A DNA stretch of 64,000 nucleotides from Azospirillum rugosum (lineage in GTDB: Bacteria; Pseudomonadota; Alphaproteobacteria; Azospirillales; Azospirillaceae): positions 93,272-157,271 of the forward strand of contig NZ_JAGINP010000023.1 of NCBI RefSeq assembly GCF_017876155.1, written 5' to 3'. Below, piece after piece: positions 16,844 through 25,179 of this stretch. Numbering within the stretch: position 1 is the stretch's first letter; each line of letters starts with the position of its first letter. A model generated the notes under the pieces. The model made no database searches and was not told where the DNA came from. It worked only from the letters and a program-made list of their open reading frames with translations. The position numbers were made by a program, and so were the translations under genes.

Positions 16844-17057
16844 GGCCTTCCCTGAACCGCCGGGAAAGCCCTTCCGTTCCGGTCCGAAGGACCGGCTGCG
16901 GTCGGAGAACGACTACCGCGTCAACCTGAAGGCGGAGCTGGAGATCCGGCATCTGCACGAGAAGATGGACTACCTGATCCAGCGGCAGTGGCAGCGCCTG
17001 ACCGAGATCCAGCAGCTCCAGCTGGAGATCATGCAGGAAAAGCGCCTGCGGAAGTGA
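16842..17057 (+). pseudogene. Fragment of a DUF1003 protein (C-terminal part only)
   Basis: 71 codons from ATG 16842. The segment DRLRSENDYRVNLKAELEI...LHEKMDYL matches the cytoplasmic C-terminal tail that follows the two membrane helices in DUF1003 proteins; the membrane part is absent. Its start codon overlaps that of dedA on the other strand, and I see no good ribosome site. It is therefore either a truncated relic or a small soluble protein derived from the DUF1003 tail. The intact, frame-conserved reading makes a functional small protein possible. Confidence 0.5.
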
Positions 17058-17122
17058 TCGGAGGCATCGTTGTTTGATCGCCGTCAAGAGCCCGAAGGCC
17101 GTTCGGGTGTTTGCTGGGGGCC

Positions 17123-17788
17123 ATGACCGCTGACCTCTCCCTCGCCGCCCTTGTCCTGTTCGCCAGCCACGCCCTGCCCTCCTGGCCGGGGGTGCGGCCG
17201 GCGCTGATCGCCCGGATGGGGCGCGGCGGCTTCGTCGCCCTGCACTCGCTGGGCTCGACCCTGGCGCTGCTCCTGTTCATCTGGGCCTACCGCGAGGCGG
17301 CGGGCAGCGCGCTGCTGTTCACCCCCGCCGGCTGGGCGGCGCCGCTGGTCGTGGCGCTGATGCCGCTGGCCTTCCTGCTGATCGTCGCCCGCGTCACCAG
17401 CAAGGCCGGCCATCCGGAGGCGCCCAACACGCCCGCGGGGATCTTCCGCATCACGCGCTACCCGGGCAGCCTGGGGCTGCTGCTGTGGGCGCTGCTGCAT
17501 GTCCAAGCGACCGGCGACGGCCGGCGCGTGGTCCTGTTCGGCACCATGGCCGCCATCGCGCTGTTCGCCATGGTCAAGAACGACTGGGTCCTGCGCCGCA
17601 GCGAGGCCGGCCGCGCCTACCGGACTGAGACCTCCGTCCTGCCCTTCGCCGCCATCCTGGCGGGCCGCCAGCGCCTCGCCCTTACAGAGATCGGCTGGGG
17701 GCGCCTGTTGGGAGGCCTCGCCGCCTATGCCGGCATGATCGCCGTCCATCCCCTGCTGTTCGGCATCGACCCGCTCTACTGGCTGTAG
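17123..17788 (+). CDS. NnrU-family integral membrane protein
   Basis: About 221 residues, six or so hydrophobic segments. NnrU-like features include FASHALPSWPG near the start and the H-P-x-N-T-P...RITRYPG segment (residues ~95-115), which resembles the isoprenylcysteine methyltransferase fold. NnrU proteins go with denitrification or haem-related redox in some bacteria; function unproven and no nir/nor genes are in the window. Start ATG 17123 preceded by GGGGG. Its last 13 bases overlap the 3' end of the converging P-loop kinase gene. Confidence 0.8.
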   Translation: MTADLSLAALVLFASHALPSWPGVRPALIARMGRGGFVALHSLGSTLALLLFIWAYREAAGSALLFTPAGWAAPLVVALMPLAFLLIVARVTSKAGHPEAPNTPAGIFRITRYPGSLGLLLWALLHVQATGDGRRVVLFGTMAAIALFAMVKNDWVLRRSEAGRAYRTETSVLPFAAILAGRQRLALTEIGWGRLLGGLAAYAGMIAVHPLLFGIDPLYWL

Positions 17789-18258
17789 ACCGTCTCGACC
17801 CGGTCGAACTCGTCCGGGGCCGGCGGCACCCAGTCGGCGCGCATCTTGGCGACCAGCCAGGGCGGCACCGCCGGGCCGCCGGCCGCCGCTCTATCCTCCA
17901 GGCGTTGCACCAGCACCGCGTCCGGCGCGTCGAACAGGACGCCGACGCGCTCCCACCCCTCCGGCACGCGGGACAGGACGCGGCGGCGCGCCTTGGCCGT
18001 GACGTTCGTCGCATCCGCCACCACGTCCAGCCCGTGGGTGAAGGCGTCGGTCAGGCGGCGCCGGTACTCCTTGTCGATCGCGCGGGAGAAGGCGCGCCAC
18101 GCCGCGCGGTAGGAGACGCCCTCGGCCGCCGCGACCTCCGCCACCACGTCGTCGCGGCTGACGGCCACGGCCCGTCCGGCGCGCTCCGCCAGGAAGGCGT
18201 TGCGCCACGTCGTCTTGCCGCTGCCCGGCGGCCCCATCAGCACGTAGACGGTCGGCAA
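17776..18258 (-). CDS. P-loop kinase of the AAA_33 / polynucleotide-kinase type
   Basis: 160 residues. Walker A is GPPGSGKTTW (~9-18) and SRDDVVAEV follows, as in T4 polynucleotide kinase-like and zeta-like proteins; the DATNVTAKARRRVL segment (~82-95) holds the typical second motif, and a lid region with LEDRAA is present. It should phosphorylate a small molecule or nucleic-acid end; substrate unknown. Converges on the NnrU gene with a 13-base overlap. Confidence 0.82.
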   Translation of the reverse strand: MPTVYVLMGPPGSGKTTWRNAFLAERAGRAVAVSRDDVVAEVAAAEGVSYRAAWRAFSRAIDKEYRRRLTDAFTHGLDVVADATNVTAKARRRVLSRVPEGWERVGVLFDAPDAVLVQRLEDRAAAGGPAVPPWLVAKMRADWVPPAPDEFDRVETVYSQ

Positions 18259-18350
18259 GAGTACCCCCGCTGGCGGCCGGGACTCCGCTTGGCGCCGGCT
18301 GTTGAGCCATGGAAACCGCCAAGCAACACCGCAAGGGAAGGCGCCATTCC

Positions 18351-18785
18351 ATGAGCATTCGAGACATCATGACCCGCGACGTCCAGATCGTCGGGCCGAA
18401 CGAGTCCATCCGCAAGGCCGCCCAGCTGATGGACCAGCTGAACGTCGGCGTCCTGCCGGTGTGCGACGGCGAAAAGCTGGTCGGCATGATCACCGACCGC
18501 GACATCACCGTGCGCGCCACCTCCGCCGGCATGGCGCCGGACCAGTGCAAGGTGTCCGAGGTGATGACCACGGAGCCGCGCTATTGCTACGAGGACGACC
18601 CGGTCAACGAGGTTTCCCGCCTGATGGGCGGCCAGCAGATCCGCCGCGTTCCCGTCGTCGATCGCGACAAGCGGCTGGTGGGAATCGTGTCGCTGGGCGA
18701 TCTCGCCACCGACGCCAAGGACGAGCGCACCGTCGAATCGGCGCTGGAGCAGATTTCGACCCCGTCCGAACCGGACCGCACCTGA
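18351..18785 (+). CDS. CBS-domain pair protein
   Basis: About 144 residues: two CBS motifs filling the whole protein (~1-60 and ~68-130), with GMITDRDITVRATSAG and GIVSLGDLATDAKDE loops that usually bind adenine nucleotides. Such stand-alone proteins act as energy or stress sensors. Start ATG at 18351 follows AAGGGAAGG; the frame is open to 18309. A DUF2934 gene follows 16 bases later and is probably in the same transcript. Confidence 0.9.
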   Translation: MSIRDIMTRDVQIVGPNESIRKAAQLMDQLNVGVLPVCDGEKLVGMITDRDITVRATSAGMAPDQCKVSEVMTTEPRYCYEDDPVNEVSRLMGGQQIRRVPVVDRDKRLVGIVSLGDLATDAKDERTVESALEQISTPSEPDRT

Positions 18786-18801
18786 GAGCGAGGAGACGGC
18801 C

Positions 18802-19119
18802 ATGGAGCACATCATCGGCAAGGACGACCCGCGCATCCGCACGCGGGCCTACGCCCTCTGGGAACAGGAAGGCCGCCCGGAGGGACGCCACATCGACCAC
18901 TGGCAGCAAGCCACCCGCGAAATCGCCGAGGAGGACGCCGCACTGGGTCCCGACGCGGGCATCCAGGTCCCCGACAACGCCAGCGAACGCACGCTGCGCG
19001 AAGCCGCCGAGCATCTGCGCGGCGTCGACGCGCATTCCCACGGCCATTCCCAGGGGCGCGCGTCGGCGAACGATCCGGCGGAGGAGACGGCGACCGGCTG
19101 GGCGGGGACGCGGACGTAA
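18802..19119 (+). CDS. DUF2934 small protein
   Basis: 105 residues, acidic and soluble. RAYALWEQEGRPEGRHIDHW (~14-33) is the complete DUF2934 signature; the tail is Asp/Glu/Ala/Thr rich with a His/Ser-rich HSHGHSQGR piece. DUF2934 genes commonly travel with stress-related genes; role unknown. Follows the CBS gene by 16 bases with GAGGAGACGG as ribosome site. Confidence 0.85.
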   Translation: MEHIIGKDDPRIRTRAYALWEQEGRPEGRHIDHWQQATREIAEEDAALGPDAGIQVPDNASERTLREAAEHLRGVDAHSHGHSQGRASANDPAEETATGWAGTRT

Positions 19120-19132
19120 GTCCGGCGATCGT

Positions 19133-19249
19133 GCCCCCTCCCTAACCCTCCCCCGCTGCGCGGGAGAGGGAACTGCCGCCGGCTCCGCAAATAGGCCCTC
19201 CCCTGCGCAGCGGGGGAGGGAGGGACCCGCGAAGCGGGAGGGAGGGGGC
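19133..19249. repeat. C/G-rich inverted repeat
   Basis: Outer arms GCCCCCTCCCTAACC... and ...GGGAGGGAGGGGGC, with an extra partial copy of the right arm (GGGAGGGAGGGACCC). Between two convergent genes. Confidence 0.8.
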
Positions 19250-19265
19250 AATCCGTAGCGGGAGC

Positions 19266-19976
19266 TTACGCCTCCTCGACCGACACCGCCTCCGGGCCCT
19301 TGTCGCCCTGGCGGACGGTGATGCGGACGCGCTGGCCGTCGTTCAGGCCACGCAGACCGGAGCGCTCCAGCGCCTTCAGGTGGATGAAGACGTCCTGGCC
19401 GCCGTTGTCCTGGGCGATGAAGCCGAAGCCCTTGGTGGTGTTGAACCACTTCACGGTGCCGTCGACCTGGGACGTCGGACCGCCCGACGCCGGACGGCGC
19501 GAGCCGCCGCCGAAACCACCGCGATCGCCGCCCCGATCCGAAAAGCCGCGATCGCTGCCCCGATTTCCGCCCCGGTCCGCAAAACCGCGGTCACCCCGGT
19601 CGCGGAACCCGCGGTCGCCGCCCCGATCACCGCCCCGATCACCAAAGGACGGGCGCGGACCCTGCGGGCGGTCGCCCTGCGGACGCGGGGGGCGGGAGGG
19701 GGCGGCGGTGGAGGTGTCCACCGAATGCAGGACGCTGACCTGGTTGCCCTTGCGGCCTTCCACCACGTCCACCACGACGGTGGCGCCGTCCGGCAGGGCG
19801 TCGAAGCCGGCGGTGCCGACGATGGCGGCGGGGATGAGGGCGTCGGGGGAGCCGTCCTCGAACTTGACGAAGCCGAATCCGCGGTTCGGATCGTACCACT
19901 TCACGGTGGCCTGGACCTGGGTGCCGAGGACGACGGGCTGGCGGTACACGTGCTGGCGCGGCGGTTGACGGTGCAT
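19266..19976 (-). CDS. Double cold-shock-domain protein with Arg/Gly-repeat linker
   Basis: About 236 residues. An N-terminal CSD (~14-75: VKWYDPNRGFGFVKFED) and a C-terminal CSD (~165-232: VKWFNTTKGFGFIAQDNG) both keep the KW(F/Y)..-G(F)GF(V/I) RNA-binding core. Between them is a ~65-residue linker of D-R-G-G/F repeats, an RGG-like disordered segment. Double CSD proteins are known in alphaproteobacteria; the long RGG linker is a notable elaboration and suggests RNA binding with condensate-like behaviour. Start ATG at 19976; an upstream extension has no CSD similarity. Confidence 0.88.
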   Translation of the reverse strand: MHRQPPRQHVYRQPVVLGTQVQATVKWYDPNRGFGFVKFEDGSPDALIPAAIVGTAGFDALPDGATVVVDVVEGRKGNQVSVLHSVDTSTAAPSRPPRPQGDRPQGPRPSFGDRGGDRGGDRGFRDRGDRGFADRGGNRGSDRGFSDRGGDRGGFGGGSRRPASGGPTSQVDGTVKWFNTTKGFGFIAQDNGGQDVFIHLKALERSGLRGLNDGQRVRITVRQGDKGPEAVSVEEA

Positions 19977-20118
19977 GAGACCCACTGAACTCCAAGAGGC
20001 GACGCTGACGCCGGCACGCGATCCGGCGCTCCGCAAAAGACATCGCCTGTCCCGCGCGGAATCACAAGACCGCAGGCGGGCCGAAACGCCCGCCCGCGGC
20101 CGGTATTCCCAATTTGCT

Positions 20119-20337
20119 TCAGCGGGCCAGCCGGTCCGGCGCCGGCGGCGGCTCCTCCGGCGGGACGGGGATGGCGTCCGGCGGGTCGCCCATCGGCGGC
20201 CGCGACGGGTCATCAGGAACGTCCGGAGGCTGGACGGGCGGCGGAACCGGCATGTCCGGCGTGGGCGGAGCCGGCGGGTGGGGACCGAGTCGGACCGCCC
20301 CCTCCACCAGCAGCTTGCCCATCAGCGGCGCCATCAT
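20119..20337 (-). CDS. Small proline-rich protein, translationally coupled
   Basis: 72 residues, about one third proline (PVPPPVQPPDVPDDPSRPP...). No family recognised. Its ATG shares the A of the upstream TGA (TGATG at 20339-20335), a classic coupling arrangement, which is the main reason to believe it is a gene. No clear signal peptide; may be a disordered partner of the upstream secreted protein. Confidence 0.55.
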   Translation of the reverse strand: MMAPLMGKLLVEGAVRLGPHPPAPPTPDMPVPPPVQPPDVPDDPSRPPMGDPPDAIPVPPEEPPPAPDRLAR

Positions 20338-20933
20338 CAGCCGCCCCCGCCCGTGCCGCCGGGCGTGGTCTGCGTCAGCCGCTTGGCCTGGGTCAGGCTT
20401 TCCATGCACTGCGCCTCGTCGCCGCGCTTGGCGGCGGAGCGCGCGGCGGTCACCAGGGAGTCCAGCTGGGCGTTCTGTGCCGCCTGGCCCATGGCGCCGC
20501 TCGACCCACTGCCGCCGCCCGGCCCGGCGTCGGGCCGCAGGGCGGGTGCCGTCGGCATGTTGCCGGTGCCGGCGCGCGGCGGCTCGATCACAGCGGTGTC
20601 CCCGACGGCGGGTGGCGCCACCACCCCGCCGGACTGGGCCAGCTTCTCCGAACTGGCGGTGCCGGAGCCCCCGCCGTCGCTGGCGCTCGGCGATCCGGCG
20701 GTCGAGCCGGCCGTCGAGCCGGAGGTGCCCGGCGCGGCCGGGGCCGCGGTCGGTGGCGGCGTGGTGGACAGGCTGTGGTCGGCGGCGAAGCGTTCCACCT
20801 GGTCGGCGCAGGACTGGGCCGAGGCGGCCCCGGCGCCACCCAGCGTCAGCCCCGCGGCGGCGAGCACCCCCAGAAGGGCGCGCCGCGGCGCAGTCCTCGT
20901 CAGGCCCGTCCTCATCAGGCGTTTCCCGATCAT
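20337..20933 (-). CDS. Secreted Ser/Gly/Ala-rich protein of unknown function
   Basis: 198 residues. Basic N-terminus and a signal peptide ending ASAQ (~40), a low-complexity Gly/Ser/Thr/Ala middle (~55-145), and a short helical C-terminal part (SLVTAARSAAKRGDEAQCMESLTQAKRL) that looks like the conserved core. Periplasmic or surface exposed by inference. Divergent from cstA; 193 bases of promoter space between them. Confidence 0.72.
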   Translation of the reverse strand: MIGKRLMRTGLTRTAPRRALLGVLAAAGLTLGGAGAASAQSCADQVERFAADHSLSTTPPPTAAPAAPGTSGSTAGSTAGSPSASDGGGSGTASSEKLAQSGGVVAPPAVGDTAVIEPPRAGTGNMPTAPALRPDAGPGGGSGSSGAMGQAAQNAQLDSLVTAARSAAKRGDEAQCMESLTQAKRLTQTTPGGTGGGG

Positions 20934-21126
20934 GGCGCGATTTCTCCATCAGCGGTTCACCCAACTCAACCGTGGCGAAGCCCCTGGGGTTCCCGACAAC
21001 CGCGGATCGGGCCTTCGCCCGGCCTGTCGAACGTTTTTCGCGTGTTCGGCCTTGCGGCGGGTGCCATTCCGGCCCGCTGCCCTGTTGAAGGTCCGTTACG
21101 GGGTCGTTCGGGAGGGAAAGACCGCC

Positions 21127-23223
21127 ATGCAAGCCGCTGGAAGCAAGGCCTGGACCGCGACCAAATGGGCGCTGGTGACGCTGGCGCTGGTGGGCACCAC
21201 CGGCTTCATGGCCCTGAACCGGGGGGAGACGATCAACGCCGTCTGGCTCGTCGTCGCCTCGGTCTGCGTGTTCCTGATCGCCTACCGCTTCTACAGCCTG
21301 TACATCGCGCGGTCCGTGCTGCGGCTGGAGGCCGACCGGGTGACGCCCGCCGTGCGCTACAACGACGGGCTCGACTACGTCCCCACCGACAAGTACGTGC
21401 TGTTCGGCCACCATTTCGCGGCCATCGCCGGGGCCGGGCCGCTGGTCGGGCCGGTGCTGGCGGCGCAGATGGGCTGGCTGCCCGGCACCATCTGGATCCT
21501 GGTGGGCGTGGTGCTGGCCGGGGCCGTGCAGGACTTCGTGGTGCTGTTCGCCTCCACCCGGCGCGACGGCCGCTCGCTGGGCGACATCGCGCGGATGGAG
21601 ATGGGGCCGGTGGCCGGCGTGATCGCCATGATCGGCGTGCTGCTGATCATGGTCATCCTGGTGGCCGTGCTGGCGCTGGTGGTGGTCAAGGCGCTGGTCG
21701 GCAGCCCATGGGGCACCTTCACCGTCTTCGCGACCATCCCCATCGCCATGTTCATGGGCGTCTACAGCCGCTTCATCCGGCCGGGCCGCATCGGGGAGAT
21801 GTCGGTGATCGGCTTCGTCCTGCTGATGGGCAGCATCGTCTTCGGCCAGACGGTGAGCGAGAGCCCGACGCTCGCCCCGCTCTTCACCTATTCCGGCACG
21901 GCGCTGGCGCTGATCATCATCGCCTACGGCTTCTGCGCGTCGGTGCTGCCGGTGTGGTTCCTGCTGGCCCCGCGCGACTACCTGTCCACCTTCCTGAAGA
22001 TCGGGGCCATCGCCGGTCTGGCCATCGGCATCCTGTTCGTCTGGCCGGAGCTGAAGATGCCCGCCGTGACGCCCTACATCGACGGCACCGGCCCGGTCTT
22101 CTCCGGTGCCTTGTTCCCCTTCCTGTTCATCACCATCGCCTGCGGCGCGGTGTCGGGCTTCCACGCGCTGATCTCGTCGGGCACCACGCCGAAGATGCTG
22201 GAGAACGAGACGCAGGCCCGCTTCATCGGCTATGGCGGGATGCTGACGGAGGCCTTCGTCGCCATCATGGCGCTGATCGCCGCCTGCATCCTGGATCCCG
22301 GCGTCTATTTCGCCATGAACAGCCCGCCGGCCCTGATCGGGACCGACAGCGTGCAGGCGGCCCAGACCATCACCGGCTGGGGCTTCGCCATCACGCCGGA
22401 CGCGCTGGACCAGATCGCCCGCGACGTGGGCGAGCACACGATCCTGTCCCGCGCGGGCGGCGCCCCGACGCTGGCCGTGGGCATGGCGCACATCCTGTCG
22501 AGCGCCGTCGGCGGGCAGGCACTGATGGCCTTCTGGTACCATTTCGCCATCCTGTTCGAGGCGCTGTTCATCCTGACCACGGTGGACGCCGGCACGCGCG
22601 TGCTGCGCTTCATGATCCAGGACCTTTTGGGCACCGCCGTCCCCTTCATGCGGCAGACCCACAGCTGGGGCGCCAACCTGATCGCGACGTCGCTGGCGGT
22701 GGCCGCCTGGGGCTATTTCCTCTACCAGGGCGTGGTCGATCCGCTGGGCGGCATCAACACGCTGTGGCCGCTGTTCGGCATCGCCAACCAGATGCTGGCG
22801 GCCATCGCGCTGATCGTCGTCACCGTGGTGCTGTTCAAGATGAAGCGGCAGGCCGGCGCCTGGGTGACCATCCTGCCGACCGTCTGGCTGCTGGTCTGCA
22901 CCCTGACCGCCGGCTGGCAGAAGCTGTTCCACCCCGACCCGAAGATCGGCTTCCTGTCGCACGCCGACCGCTTCTCCGCCGCCATGGCGGAGGGCAAGCT
23001 GCTCGCCCCCGCCAAGACGGCGGAGGAGATGGGGCGCGTCCTGGTCAACGACTACGTGGACGCGGCGCTGACCGGCCTGTTCATGGCGGTGGTGATCGCG
23101 ATGGTCGTCTTCGGCCTGATCTGGATCCGCCGCGCCATGGCGGAGCCCCACGCCACCGCGCAGGAGGTCACCGGCCCGGCCGGTGCCGCCACCGCCCGAC
23201 CGAGGGGGATGAGCCATGCATGA
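21127..23223 (+). CDS. cstA: Carbon starvation protein CstA-family transporter
   Basis: About 698 residues with roughly 15-18 membrane segments. Characteristic CstA stretches include PTDKYVLFGHHFAAIAGAGP, GAVQDF, SSGTTPKM and FILTTVDAGTR. Members import pyruvate (BtsT, CstA) or peptides. An upstream open frame to 19975 is not protein-like; the ATG at 21127 follows GGGAGGG and opens a signal-anchor helix. The YbdD-family partner gene overlaps its 3' end by eight bases, as in E. coli. Confidence 0.94.
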   Translation: MQAAGSKAWTATKWALVTLALVGTTGFMALNRGETINAVWLVVASVCVFLIAYRFYSLYIARSVLRLEADRVTPAVRYNDGLDYVPTDKYVLFGHHFAAIAGAGPLVGPVLAAQMGWLPGTIWILVGVVLAGAVQDFVVLFASTRRDGRSLGDIARMEMGPVAGVIAMIGVLLIMVILVAVLALVVVKALVGSPWGTFTVFATIPIAMFMGVYSRFIRPGRIGEMSVIGFVLLMGSIVFGQTVSESPTLAPLFTYSGTALALIIIAYGFCASVLPVWFLLAPRDYLSTFLKIGAIAGLAIGILFVWPELKMPAVTPYIDGTGPVFSGALFPFLFITIACGAVSGFHALISSGTTPKMLENETQARFIGYGGMLTEAFVAIMALIAACILDPGVYFAMNSPPALIGTDSVQAAQTITGWGFAITPDALDQIARDVGEHTILSRAGGAPTLAVGMAHILSSAVGGQALMAFWYHFAILFEALFILTTVDAGTRVLRFMIQDLLGTAVPFMRQTHSWGANLIATSLAVAAWGYFLYQGVVDPLGGINTLWPLFGIANQMLAAIALIVVTVVLFKMKRQAGAWVTILPTVWLLVCTLTAGWQKLFHPDPKIGFLSHADRFSAAMAEGKLLAPAKTAEEMGRVLVNDYVDAALTGLFMAVVIAMVVFGLIWIRRAMAEPHATAQEVTGPAGAATARPRGMSHA

Positions 23224-23410
23224 AGCCATGGATCTCTGGCTCGCCATGCGGCGGACGGCGCGGCTGATGGTCGGGATCCCCGACTACGACACCTACGTCG
23301 CCCACCGGCGCGAGACCCACCCGGACGAGCCCGTCATGACCTACGAGGAGTTCTTCCGTTACTGCCAGGACCGCCGCTACGACCCGCGCAACGCGCGCGG
23401 CTGTTGCTGA
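23216..23410 (+). CDS. YbdD/YjiX-family small protein
   Basis: 64 residues. The whole family signature is present: R-R-T-A-R-L-M-V-G-I-P-D-Y-D-T-Y near residue 20 and YCQDRRYDPRNARGCC at the end. Known partner of CstA/BtsT transporters and encoded right behind them; here it overlaps cstA by eight bases. Probably cytoplasmic. Confidence 0.93.
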   Translation: MHEAMDLWLAMRRTARLMVGIPDYDTYVAHRRETHPDEPVMTYEEFFRYCQDRRYDPRNARGCC

Positions 23411-23438
23411 GGAGACATTGCAAAGGAGTGCTTGCTTG

Positions 23439-24200
23439 ATGGACGAACCCCGCGAGGGCAACGCCGACGTCAGCCCCGAGGCGGAGGCCTTCTACACGGA
23501 AAGCCTGAAGCTGCTGAAGGACTCGAGCGTCCCCTTCCTGCTGGGCGGCACCTACGCGGTCAGCGCCTACACGGGCATCACCCGGCCGACCAAGGACATC
23601 GACGTCTTCTGCCGGGGCGGCGACTTCCCGCGCATCCTGGCCTATTTCCAGGACCGCGGCTTCACCACGGAGATCGAGGACGAGCGCTGGATCGGCAAGG
23701 TCAAGCACGGGGAGCTGTTCTTCGACGTGATCTTCAACTCCGCCGCCGCCATCAACCCGGTCACCGACCGCTGGTTCGAGGAGGACCACCGCGCCATCAT
23801 CTGCGGCGCCGACGTGCAGCTGATCCCGCCGACGGAAATGGTCTTCTCCAAGTCCTTCGTGCAGATGCGGCACAAGTACGACGGCCCCGACGTCGTGCAC
23901 ATGATCCTGAAGCAGCACGAGCGCATCGACTGGAAGCGCCTGCTCGGCCACATGGAGCAGTATTGGGAGGTGCTGCTGATGCACGTCCTGAACTTCCGCT
24001 TCATCTACCCGACGGAGCGCGACCACATCCCCGCCTGGCTGTTGCAGGAGCTGCTGGACCGCCTGAACGAACGCGCCAAGCTGCCCGTGCCGCAGACCCG
24101 CATCTGCCGCGGCCGCCTGTATTCGCGCGAGGATTACCTGATCGACGTCACCGAATGGGGGTTCGCCGACGTCGTCGGCGAGGAATCGAAACATGGCTGA
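23439..24200 (+). CDS. Nucleotidyltransferase-fold protein
   Basis: About 253 residues. LLGGTYAVSAYTG followed by TKDIDVFC gives the GG...DxD core of the nucleotidyltransferase fold (~30-60), and VKHGELFFDVIF supplies a possible third acidic residue. The C-terminal half is helical. It overlaps the metallophosphoesterase gene by eight bases, so the two products probably act together, for example adding and removing a nucleotide or phosphate; no target can be named. Start ATG 23439 has AAGGAG ten bases upstream. Confidence 0.82.
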   Translation: MDEPREGNADVSPEAEAFYTESLKLLKDSSVPFLLGGTYAVSAYTGITRPTKDIDVFCRGGDFPRILAYFQDRGFTTEIEDERWIGKVKHGELFFDVIFNSAAAINPVTDRWFEEDHRAIICGADVQLIPPTEMVFSKSFVQMRHKYDGPDVVHMILKQHERIDWKRLLGHMEQYWEVLLMHVLNFRFIYPTERDHIPAWLLQELLDRLNERAKLPVPQTRICRGRLYSREDYLIDVTEWGFADVVGEESKHG

Positions 24201-24909
24201 TGGAACCCTGAAGATCGCCGCCATCGGCGACATCCACGTGGGCGAAACCTCCGTCCACCCTTACCGGGAGCTGTTCCGCGAGATCGCCGACCGGGCGGAC
24301 GTGCTGGTGCTCGCCGGCGACCTGACCAACCACGGCAAGCCGCGCGAGGCGGAGGTGCTGGCCGAGGATCTGCGCGGCATCGGCATCCCCATCGTCGCGG
24401 TGCTGGGCAACCACGACTATGAATGCGGCCATGTGGAGGAGCTTCAGCACGTGCTGGAGCAGGCCGGCGTCCACTTCCTGGACGGCAACCCGCAGGAGAT
24501 CCGCGGCGTCGGCTTCGCCGGGGTGAAGGGCTTCGGCGGCGGCTTCGAGAACCGCATGCTGGACGCCTTCGGCGAGCCGACCATCAAGCAGTTCGTGCAC
24601 GAGGCGGTGAACGAGGCCATGCGTCTGGAAAGCGCGCTCCGCCAGTTAGAGACGGAGCGGACGATGGTCGTCCTGCACTACGCCCCCATCGCCGAAACGG
24701 TGCGGGGCGAGCCGCCGGAGATCTTCCCCTTCCTGGGCTCCTCCCGGCTGGCCGAGACCATCGACCGCTTCCACGTGCAGGCGGTGGTGCACGGCCACGC
24801 CCACCACGGCAGCTACGCCGGCAAGACCATGCGCGGCACCCCGGTCTACAACGTCGCCCAGACCATCGAGAAGGAGTCTGGCCGGCCCTACGCGCTGATC
24901 GAGGTGTGA
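24193..24909 (+). CDS. Metallophosphoesterase
   Basis: 238 residues, calcineurin-like. All five metal-site blocks are seen: GDIHVG (~12), GDLTNHG (~43), GNHDYE (~73), H in VLHYAP, and GHAHHG (~199). A dinuclear-metal phosphodiesterase or phosphatase acting in the cytoplasm. Overlaps the nucleotidyltransferase gene. The C-terminus ends AL(I)EV near a long palindrome. Substrate unknown. Confidence 0.9.
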   Translation: MADGTLKIAAIGDIHVGETSVHPYRELFREIADRADVLVLAGDLTNHGKPREAEVLAEDLRGIGIPIVAVLGNHDYECGHVEELQHVLEQAGVHFLDGNPQEIRGVGFAGVKGFGGGFENRMLDAFGEPTIKQFVHEAVNEAMRLESALRQLETERTMVVLHYAPIAETVRGEPPEIFPFLGSSRLAETIDRFHVQAVVHGHAHHGSYAGKTMRGTPVYNVAQTIEKESGRPYALIEV

Positions 24910-24927
24910 GGGGAGAAGCGCCGGGCG

Positions 24928-25040
24928 TTGGGCCCCCCTCCCGACCTCCCCCCATCTTCGACGGGGGGAGGAGTTGAGCGCGATCCCGGCGGAGTTCCCT
25001 CCCCCGTCGAAGATGGGGGAGGGTTAGGGTGGGGGCCCAA
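24928..25040. repeat. C/G-rich inverted repeat
   Basis: Outer arms TTGGGCCCCC (24928-24937) and GGGGGCCCAA (25031-25040) with inner arms GACGGGGG / CCCCCGTC around them. Follows the metallophosphoesterase gene. Confidence 0.8.
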
Positions 25041-25179
25041 TGCGACCGCTCCCCACGCTCCACGCTCCACACCCCCCTCCCCACACCCCCGCCATGCGAG
25101 TTTCACGCTGGCCTTTGCGCGAATCGCCATCGTAGGGTGCGGCCACCATGCCGCACCTCCCCTCTTCCATCCCCCCGTC

